Assembly (NCBI GenBank): GCA_031002005.1
Contig: JARYHS010009186.1
Location: 185,902,437 to 185,966,436 of the forward strand
DNA from: Vandiemenella viatica
Lineage: Eukaryota > Arthropoda > Insecta > Orthoptera > Morabidae
DNA: 64,000 nucleotides
Direction of reading: 5' to 3'
Shown here: in pieces, positions 56,215 to 64,000 of the stretch
Position numbering within the stretch: position 1 is the first letter of the stretch
Layout: each line of letters starts with the position of its first letter
Notes under the pieces: model-generated
Seen by the model: the letters and a program-made list of their open reading frames with translations, nothing else
Databases searched by the model: none
What the model was told of the DNA's origin: nothing
Made by a program: the position numbers and the translations under genes

Positions 56215-56962
56215 TATATATATATAATCTTACTAAATTTCATGCCTAACAACATTTTCACTTTCACTATTATCTAAATACCTTAGTCCTATGTTTCATA
56301 AGATGAAAAGTTTTCATGCAGATGAGACTACTACCTGTAATAACTTCTCTCTGCCAAAGGTGAAAAAAATTAAAAGGTTCAGTATTTGGTTCCAATATTT
56401 TATCATATCATTCTTCCTCAATGGTAGTGAAAATTGAATTGGAGATGATGGAAAAATTTATGTAAATTCATTATTAAATCTTTGAAATTAGGATTCTGAT
56501 AGATAGACATTCAAATAATTCAAAACTGAAACTATTTGGACACAATCGAATCTCACATGAGTTTTATTGGTTGAAGATACTATTAGTAATACACGAATCA
56601 CAGCAATCTAAAATACCAGTACAGAACAACTGAATCAATCTGAATTGATTTCTAGGGAAAAAAGAATGGAAGTGAAACTCTCAAGACTCGATAATGCGTT
56701 TTATTATTTCCTAATATCTGTTGTGTTGTCCCATTTTAATCAAATGGGTAATATGATTTTCTAATTATTTTCTGATTGTGAGTGACATATGAATTCAGTT
56801 TTCTACATACTACTGGCGACACCACAATAATTACATAGGTGCTACCAGTAAGATGGTTGAAATTGACAGGTCACGAAATCTCTATAGACACCTCGTTTTT
56901 GCCAGAGGAACAGGTCACTCGGGACGGGCAAGTCTTTGTGGTAAGGTGCACCAGCTACTCAC
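54802..56962. other. kcc intron with microsatellites
   Basis: (GT)n at about 55160-55180, and a poly-T run of ~33 followed by (AT)n at about 56179-56226. Nothing else recognised. Confidence 0.55.
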
Positions 56963-57213
56963 GACGCAGCAGCGCAGAGTACGATGAGAAAGCCCATGAG
57001 AGCTCCAGCAGTGCCGACAACCCAAGTGAGCCGAATGAAGAGGATGACGCCGAAGATGTTCTGTATGCAGGGCAGGTAGACGCCGATGAGTGTGCCCATT
57101 CGCGCGGCGGGCTGCGGCTTGGCGTCGGGGTCTGTAGGTGCAGGTATCGTGTTGCTGTAGTTGGCCAGCGAGGACAGCAACGTCGACACTCGCGGACGGT
57201 CCTCCATCTCCTC
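56963..57213 (-). CDS. kcc: K-Cl cotransporter exon (end of N-terminus, TM1, start of TM2)
   Basis: 251 bp after TTTGCAG. It encodes [20 protein letters not shown], then [40 protein letters not shown] and LCAAA. TM1 with LPCIQNIFG is the ion-binding helix of KCCs. The first apparent donor GTGAGT (56962) leaves two bases (TC), but the next exon starts on a codon boundary. One base is missing for a continuous frame. It may be a sequence error, a real mutation or an unseen tiny exon. The acidic EEMEDRP shows that one or more N-terminal exons lie upstream. Confidence 0.93.
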
Positions 57214-59440
57214 CTGCAAACAAAAAGCACAGCATTCTTCTAACATTTTGTTTCGGACCTGTGTCATGTTATGAATAATCGACAGAAATCGAAGTTTTAG
57301 ATTTTATGGCAAAACTGTACGCTGTTTAATCGTTGACCCTGCTTTACATACTTCGATCAATTATGATAATAACGCTGGCTTGAAAAATCCAAAAGGGCGA
57401 GATTTTAACACTTTCACCGTATAAAAAATATGGAGAGGACGGGCAAAAAAGTAAAGGCAGTAAAAAGCGAAAATATAAGAGGTTAAGGAGCTAAAAAGAC
57501 GTTGAATACAATGAAAAGTATTCAAAGTCTTTCCGAAGCAAATCAAATAAAACAGACCGAATGCATCGTACGAGTAGTAATTTTTGAAGAACACTGGACC
57601 CAGTGCTATAAAGCAAAGACAGAGCCCATGAAGACTGACAATATAGGTTCTTCAGCTATCCTTGTTATTGTGATCTTTGTAAGGCCAAAAAACGATTAGG
57701 CCACCAGTTATTACTGTATCAGAGGCTACCCGGCAATTTTTGTATTGCCAAAAAAATAAGATGAAGGTGTTTTCAATATAATTCGTTGAAAAAAATGTTA
57801 TGATTACTAACTTCTAATTAATACGACTGCAAAAGTTCCCTGTTTAATTTTAAGATTAAAATTAAGACAGAAAACGTGTTTTTTATTTTTATTTACAGCA
57901 AGAATAATCTATGTATTTTGATTAATTATATATTTTATGTGACAATTCTCTGCGTCTATAGAGCACTAGCTCATATTCTTCCGGATTTATTTCATTTACA
58001 ACACTACTAAAATGAGTGACCAACAACACAACATTTAAACTTCCTGTTTGCTGAGAAGTGTATACAAAGCTTCATGTTGTTAGGACACTGCAGACGAAAC
58101 ATGTATTTTGATTAAAGTAATGCTCATAAACTTATTATTTTTTTTTTTTTTAAAAAAGTGTCATCTAATTCGTATTATCACCACGCTTATTTCATTCATG
58201 TCCAAGTATTAATGGCTATCAGAGTGAAGGAAAATACACGACAAAAACCGTAATTACTTAAATCCTCCCATGCCCTAGGCTGGACACACTGTACGTGAAA
58301 TTAGCGCACTGCGCAAGGGCCAAAAAACTATCTATCATGTAGAAGGGCGGTATGAAAAATTGTTAGGGCCGACAAATGCCGATACTACCGCAAAATTACA
58401 AGGCAGAAATTTCATTAAAATTGGGTGATCTTCATTCTTTTTAAATAAAACGAGACATCCTGTATAATTATTTGACATTAAAAAAAAAATCGGCTTTTCC
58501 ACCTTCCTCAGAGCGTTAAAAACAAGATAAAACTAAATGACTTTTTTCTCTGAGCGCTAGTGACCACGTCGCTGAGGCGCCCCAAAGCTCGTAAAACAAA
58601 ATTGTTAGCTCAGTTAACGTATTCGCAAAAATTACAATTATATGACTTTTAGCAACAATAACAATTACCGGGAAAGGTAAACTATCACGTTGTACATTGA
58701 AGGCGTAGTCTGTGTAAATTGATCAAACTTCAACACAGTTATTAAAGAGAAAGTGATTGACTTATTAAGTAACAAATGGCTTAAACAGAATAATTTTTAG
58801 AACGCGTGCTGACGTTTTGTACGGCTTTCTTCCCAACATACTATGGCCATGCAGAACTGGATCGCCATGACGGGAAGGCACCACGATAAAAAAACATCCT
58901 ATACGTCTAGCCTAGCAACTGTCGACTCCAGCCGCGGAAGCCAACGATCATAAAATTAAATAGTCTAAAACAGAAGCATAAGTATAAAAACAAGATTTAA
59001 GCTCATTACAAGCTATGTAAATGATAACCCCTCCCTTCCGCCAGATTTGTACCAATTTGTAGTAATAAGACTTATTCGTATCTGTATATTTCTGATCTGA
59101 GGTGCAAACTGATCTCTCATTCCTTTCACGTTAATAATTCCTTTCACATTAATAATCGATTGAATTTATGCCAGTGACGAGAAAATTCGCAAAAACTATT
59201 CCCAATCACTCTCATACCTAGACTCAGAAACCTAGGTACGATAAAGCGGCACATTATCTTTCCAAAATGTACTAAAAGAACGTTAAGACGGAGATGTCAT
59301 CTTATATTTGACTAGCAATTCATGAGTTTGTTGCAACCTCTCGCAAAAGACATACCGGGTCTTGTTGCGGAGGTTTCCTCCGAGTATTCTTGTGTGTTTA
59401 CTTAACAGTGATGAGTGTTGTTTTGTTTATGAAGATGAAA
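57214..59440. other. Upstream of the first kcc exon seen, nothing recognised
   Basis: Probably kcc intron. The KCC N-terminus was not found here on the minus strand. AT-rich with scattered poly-A/T. Confidence 0.45.
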
Positions 59441-59780
59441 TAAGGAACACGGGAAAACTCTGTGGCGACCACTAATCTTTCTAAAGACACCTACGAGGCA
59501 CCATTTTTCGTCTTCATACGGCGTGATAGACGAAACTGTCACATCGCATACCAATGGCGTATCCAGCGAGGGGCAGGGAGAAGAAAAATCAAGTTGCCTT
59601 GAGTACGATTGGACGAGTGAAGAACTGGTCTTGGAGGACTATTGGAGAGGAGAGATTGACTGGATCATGCCTGATGAGATGAGTGTGCATCCAAATTTCG
59701 TGAAAGTATACCGTGAGATATTGACAAACAAAGTTATTGAAAATTCTTCTGAGAATCCGAGACGATTAATGTTTACATAA
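59441..59780 (+). CDS. Unrecognised open frame, possibly partial
   Basis: Open for about 113 codons up to a TAA at 59778-59780. No ATG occurs before residue ~70, and a GTG at 59523 is the only early alternative. The translation is acidic and shows no family motif I know: GVSSEGQGEEKSSCLEYDWT, then DYWRGEIDWIMPDEMSVHPN and NPRRLMFT. It could be an exon on the plus strand, a transposon coding remnant, or chance. Base composition is less AT-rich than the flanks. Confidence 0.25.
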
Positions 59781-60329
59781 AAAACTATAATTGAGTTATG
59801 GTCTTGATTGATCCTTGGATTACTATGTTAATCAATAATGAAAATAGTTTCCTCAATAGGTTTGAGTTTTATTTTGTGAGAAATCGTCATTTAACCCAGA
59901 ACAATATGGCTATTAGAAATCGTGCTCCACCACCCCTCCAACCCTACTGGCAAAGTCCTAAGTTATGAAAAGTTCTTCAACCATTGGGAATAGAACTAGC
60001 TAAAACCGTCCCGAGCACCAGACACCATCTTGTCGATGAAGCGAGTCAAGCTGTAATAAGCATAATGTAGGCTGCAAAAGGACACTGGAGATGATCATAC
60101 CAGGGGCAGAAGACAGAAAAGGAAACAGATAGGACGAAACATGGCTGGCAAAATGTCGATTCCCAAAAGTGGACAACTGTACGATGAGAAGATGGCGTGA
60201 GAGCATAAAAAAATATTTAATATATTGCACTATAGATATCTGTAGTTCATGATGGTCTGCAATCAATGTACGCATTTGTAGGCGGACGTTCGACATGGAG
60301 CTGCATCCAGTATCGTGAAAACTGAACTT
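59781..60329. other. Nothing recognised
   Basis: No supported gene or repeat. Confidence 0.45.
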
Positions 60330-61022
60330 GTTGATTTAATTTAATTTAATTGCAATGGAGCACACGCTCTGGTGGCAATTTCCCTACACACCCAACTTCC
60401 CGCTATCCTTCACTCACCTACATTTGCCCTCCACAAATTTTAAATTTAAATTCTTTTAACCTTTTCGGTATGTTATTCATCATTCCCCTGGTAACTCATT
60501 CCAATCCCTGACACCCTTACCTAAAAAAGAAAATCTTCCCACACCCTTGTGTCTGAAATCGAGTGCCAGCTTGTGGTCATGGTCATCTTTTCCCTTCCAT
60601 GAACTACTTTTCATACCTACTGCAATATCTTTCCATGCCTCATCGCCAGTATACGCCCTGTACACTCCCATTACCCTCCTCATCCTCCTCCTGTCTTGCA
60701 ATGAATCCCATTCCAGCTCCTTTATCATATCTGTCACTGATTGCATTCTGCGATAATTTCCAGAAAAAAATCTAGCAGCCCTTCTTTGCACCTTCTCCAA
60801 CTCCTGTATTTGATACTCAAAATGTGGGTCCCATACTACACTACCATATTCGAGCAATGGTCTCACCAAAGTTTTGTAACCCAATTCCTTTACTTCTCTC
60901 GTGCATCCCCTCATCACTCTCTCCAACAAGTGCAGAATTTTGAAACCTTTTCTTACCACCTCTCCAATGTGTCCTGCCCAGTTAAGCTTGTTATTAAATG
61001 TAATCTTCTGTTCTCAAGCTGA
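60330..61022 (-). pseudogene. CR1-type retrotransposon, 5'-truncated 3' end
   Basis: On the minus strand it is open from about 61022 to 60480: QKITFNNKLNWAGHIGEVVR, YKTLVRPLLEYGSVVWDPHF, LEKVQRRAARFFSGNYRRMQ and FLGKGVRDWNELPGE. This is the RT C-terminal region. It ends with AGGGAAATTGCCACCAGAGC and TTAAAT repeats at about 60335-60350. The open frame suggests a recent insertion cut short during target-primed reverse transcription. Confidence 0.85.
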
Positions 61023-61290
61023 ACAGTACTTTTGGATTTGCGATGAGTTATTTCATGCACAAAATGTGCGTATAGCTGTAGTCAGTATGACGTGTCTAAT
61101 CGTGGGAGATTCAAGCCTGATGCCAATGGCGACGACAGTGAAAAACTGTTGTTTGTCAGTGCATAGTCCATCGCCTCCCTCATACCCCAAGAGTCGCTTT
61201 CGACACAAGCGCACGTGACACCGCAGAACTAGAAACGTAGAATGTCCGGAAATTCGCCTGACCTCAACCCTTCACACCGATTCGACGTTA
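61023..61290 (+). pseudogene. Possible Tc1-like relic
   Basis: Contains NSPDLNP near 61250 and WICDE near 61034, which recall Tc1 catalytic blocks at shortened spacing. No TIRs. Weak. Confidence 0.25.
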
Positions 61291-61529
61291 CCATGTTATG
61301 AATTTATGGCTTATCAATTGCGGGGTCATTATTGACATTTTCAAGAAGTTACGAAACAATTGAACTGTGTACCGCTTCAGCGTACTTTCATATCCTAATT
61401 TTGGATTTAAACAGTTCGGTGGAAAATACTACAATAATCTTAAAATAATTTATACTATATAATAAAACTGTAGAAAGATTGTATCCCTACATTATTATTA
61501 TTATTTTGGAAAAAGAGTAATAGTAATGT

Positions 61530-61970
61530 ACACTACTGTTCATACAGATGCCAAAACCGCAGAATTTGGAAGTTTTGTCTGCTTGTACGTTCGTGCATCA
61601 CGCAAAATTGATGGACCGATTTACTAAACTGCACATATCTATAGCTTAAGTTGTCAGGATACTTTCTATTTCCGATGAAACAGAGTAGAAAATCATAAAT
61701 TAAAAAATTTGTTTCTAACTGACCGCGCATCCTGTTTCGAAAATATTTCCCCCTGACACAGAGGATAAAATCGTAAAATTTCATTTTTTTAAAATCTATG
61801 CGCGCGTCAGACAAAAAAAAAAAAAAAATATGGAACGAATTTCAACGATAAATTTAGAATATTGAAAGCTTATGTCATCAGCTAACATATAAGAAACTTT
61901 TTATCTTGATTAGTAACATATCTCGTCTATAATACAAAGGTCAAAACGGAAAATTTTGGAATTTTTATTC
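61530..61970. repeat. Helitron-type non-coding repeats
   Basis: Two units share TTTGTCTGCTTGTACG, GTGCATCACGC, GATGGACCGATTT, ATAGCTTAAGTTGTCAGGAT and ACTTTCTATTTC with the block at 41085-43260. An A-run lies at about 61812-61829. Confidence 0.45.
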
Positions 61971-62560
61971 ATGTATTTAAGACTGTCTTGCATTCTCGGC
62001 CTGTAAGTGCTCTTATATATGAAGTGATGATTTATTCGATTTAAGTATTAAATTGGAGGTTTTATTTAAAACCACATTTTTAAACGCATACAAATAAACT
62101 GACAATAGTGATGGGCAAATATCCAGATGGCCGTAGTACCGCTGAAGAAACGTATAATTGTGCCTTGCAGTGACGAATCTTTCATTTGTACTCTCGAGAG
62201 TCGAGTGAAAGGTTTTCTAGCGTGATTATGTCCGCCTTACATGAATTAACAGACGGATGCTGAATGGTAGGCATCAGAATATTTCGGAAATAGCTCACAG
62301 TGCTAAGAATATGCGGTGAATATATAACTTCCGTTATCATCTTCCTTCAACGCAGTCGCAGACTACGACTATATAATATGACCGATATCAGTGACGTCTG
62401 CGTTTTAGTGTTGACAGACAACACTGCATCAAAGAACAGCAACATTCAATGTGCTGCCATCAAAATTTGACGTTGATGGGATATGGCATCAGAAGATTGT
62501 TGCTAGTACTTCTGCTAACAAAACCCCATTGGCTGCTTCTGCGCACGTGAACAAATCTGT
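61971..62560. other. Nothing recognised
   Basis: No supported feature. Confidence 0.45.
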
Positions 62561-62809
62561 AGGACCATAAGACTGTAAGAAAAGTATCTGATCTTATTAT
62601 TATTTTTTACTTACTTTTTTTTCTAAAACCTGAAGGATTTGAATGAAGCGCGCTTGCATGAGCCACCCTTGAGCCTTCGTGCGCATGCGTGAATTTTTTC
62701 CCGCCTGTAGATAGCGACAGATGGTGGATATATTGTCTCTGGTTGCTGGTAAGCAGCATTTGAGTGGGGTTGTGTGTGGTGCTCTCGTTGGTTTTTAATT
62801 GCAAGGAAA

Positions 62810-63800
62810 ATGACGGAACGACTGGAGCAGCGCTAATGCATCAAATTTTTCCAGAAACTGGGCGATAGCCAGGTGGAAACCATTCGGAAGATTCAGATGG
62901 CTTTCAGTGACGCTGTTATGGGCATCACGGAGAATAAGGAGTGGTACAAACGGTTTAAATATGGCCGCACATCAGTGGAGAGCGAGCCACGCTCCGGTTG
63001 GTCATCAACATGCCGAAATGACCAGGTCATGGACGCTGTGATGATGCGGGACCGTCGTGTGACTATCCGAGAAATTGCATCAGCACGTTGTCGGCACATT
63101 CCATTGTGACCGAAAATTTGGCCATGAAGGGAGCGTCGGCGAAATTCGTGCCGAAGCTGCTGACGGCGGCGCAAAAGCAACTCCGTTTTGAAGTCTCGCA
63201 GGACATGCTGGAATTCACAAACAGTGAGCCCGGCTTTATGAACACAATAATCACTTGTGACGAGTCCGGGTACGACGCGGAAATCAAATCCTAGTCGTCA
63301 CAGTGAAAGCATTCCACGTCACCAAGACTAAAGAAGGGCCGCCAAGTGCGCAGCAACGTCAAAGTGATGCTGGCTGCTTTCTTTGACTCCCGCGGCATGC
63401 TATACCACGAGTACGCACCACAGGAACAAACAATCACCAAAGAGTACTACCGGGAATTCCTCCGTGATGCTGTGCGGAGTTGTGGTCAACAGGAAATTGG
63501 CGCCTCCATCACGACAATGCTCCAGAACATTCATCGCACGAGATTCAGACTTTTTTGGCGAAAAACAAGACTCCACTAGTTCAACGGGTTCCTTACTCTC
63601 CTGATATGGCTTCCAGCGACTTCTGGCTGTTCCCCAAACTCAAGAAGCAATTGAAAGGAAAGCGATTTCAGACAAGAGACGACATAATGGCTGCAACGAC
63701 AGCAGAGCTAAACTACATTCCGAAAGAGGCTTTCAATGCTTCCAACAATAGCGGCACCGCTGGGACAAGTGTGTGGAGCCCCAAGGAGACTACTTTGAGG
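62810..63800 (+). pseudogene. Mariner transposase, multiply frameshifted
   Basis: Starts MTERLEQR at 62810, then CIKFFQKLGDSQVETIRKIQ, ITENKEWYKRFKYGRTSVES, DRRVTIREIAS, KGASAKFVPKLLTAAQKQLR, MNTIITCDESG (GDESW expected), LHHDNAPEHSSHEIQTFLAK and VPYSPDMASSDFWLFPKLKK, ending PKEAFNASNN. All blocks of a mariner transposase are in order, but at least five frame changes and stops intervene. The catalytic DE and HDN residues remain visible. TIRs were not located. Confidence 0.85.
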
Positions 63801-63884
63801 GTGATTGGGTTTCCAACGCTCCAGGTATGCCTTTTATCCCAGGCGAGAGGTCGGATGCTTTTCTAACAGACTGAACATGACTGA

Positions 63885-63935
63885 AAAAAGATTGCGTGGT
63901 CTGATGAGTTACGAATCCTGTTGTTAGGGGTTGGT
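63885..63935 (+). pseudogene. Possible Tc1-like catalytic fragment
   Basis: One frame reads KIAWSDELRILLL, close to the Tc1 WSDES block also seen near 23920. Too short to be sure. Confidence 0.25.
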
Positions 63936-63939
63936 ATTA

Positions 63940-64000
63940 GTGTACTTAGCGTGGTGGGTGAGAGGTAACGCTCTGGTCTCCCATTCGGGATGACGTGGGT
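63940..64000 (+). repeat. Probable tRNA-derived SINE head, cut by window end
   Basis: GCGTGGTGGGTGAGAGGTAA followed by CGCTCTGGTCTCCCATTCGG has the look of a tRNA A-box half up to the anticodon arm, and GACGTGGGT at the end would lead into a B box. Confidence 0.4.

Noticed and set aside
56839..57243. Plus-strand open frame of 134 codons
   Set aside because: Lies opposite the kcc exon 56963-57213. Low-complexity translation and no family motif.
1..64000. Endogenous viral sequences
   Set aside because: No viral replication, capsid or envelope-like motifs were recognised. All RT fragments fit Penelope or non-LTR elements, and the small LTR element has no genes.

Overview
The window is eukaryotic nuclear DNA, almost certainly from an arthropod and probably an insect. 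Its backbone is one intron-rich gene on the minus strand. The rest is dense with transposable elements typical of insect genomes: Penelope-like elements, mariner and Tc1 relatives, hAT, Helitron, CR1/Jockey-type retrotransposons and tRNA-derived SINEs. No bacterial-style operons, CRISPR arrays or complete RNA genes were seen.

The host gene is a potassium-chloride cotransporter (SLC12 family, insect kcc/kazachoc). Eight consecutive coding exons run right to left: 57213-56963, 54801-54616, 50658-50423, 40957-40764, 32804-32643, 26707-26551, 20253-20115 and 6845-6592. They encode the membrane domain from just before TM1 to about TM10. Seven introns of about 2-13 kb lie between them. The N-terminal exon(s) lie beyond the right side, or were not recognised there, and the C-terminal domain lies beyond the left edge. 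One intron uses a GC donor. The junction of the first two exons is one base short of a continuous frame.

Layout, left to right. 1-6.1 kb: SINEs, a head-to-head pair of Penelope-like 3' ends carrying 5S-rRNA-like modules and hammerhead-like motifs, and a Helitron 3' end. 7.9-8.9 kb: a pogo-like non-autonomous element. 9.8-19.4 kb: a nest of Penelope elements, two mariners, a non-LTR retrotransposon split by one mariner, and a Penelope element split by a small three-LTR element. 20.6-26.1 kb: LTR remnant, mariner, Tc1, a 630-bp palindrome carrying a TATA/initiator promoter and a hammerhead-like motif, and a SINE. 28.5-32.2 kb: decayed non-LTR elements. 33.8-39.9 kb: an almost intact mariner, then a Helitron with 123-bp repeats into which a palindrome, a hAT MITE and two Penelope copies were inserted. 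41-48.7 kb: Helitron-type repeats, an almost intact DD38D transposon, a Penelope element with inverted terminal repeats, and the 5' part of a hAT element. 49-54.3 kb: a hAT MITE, a deleted transposon with long TIRs, a mariner and an RT fragment. 57.2-64 kb: mostly unassigned, with an RT tail, a decayed mariner and SINE fragments.

The most interesting theme is the Penelope group. Several copies carry the pattern CUGANGA - A - hairpin - GAAA, close to a hammerhead-ribozyme core, downstream of either a 5S-like internal promoter or a TATA/initiator promoter. All family calls rest on reading translated motifs and terminal repeats by eye. No database search was possible.
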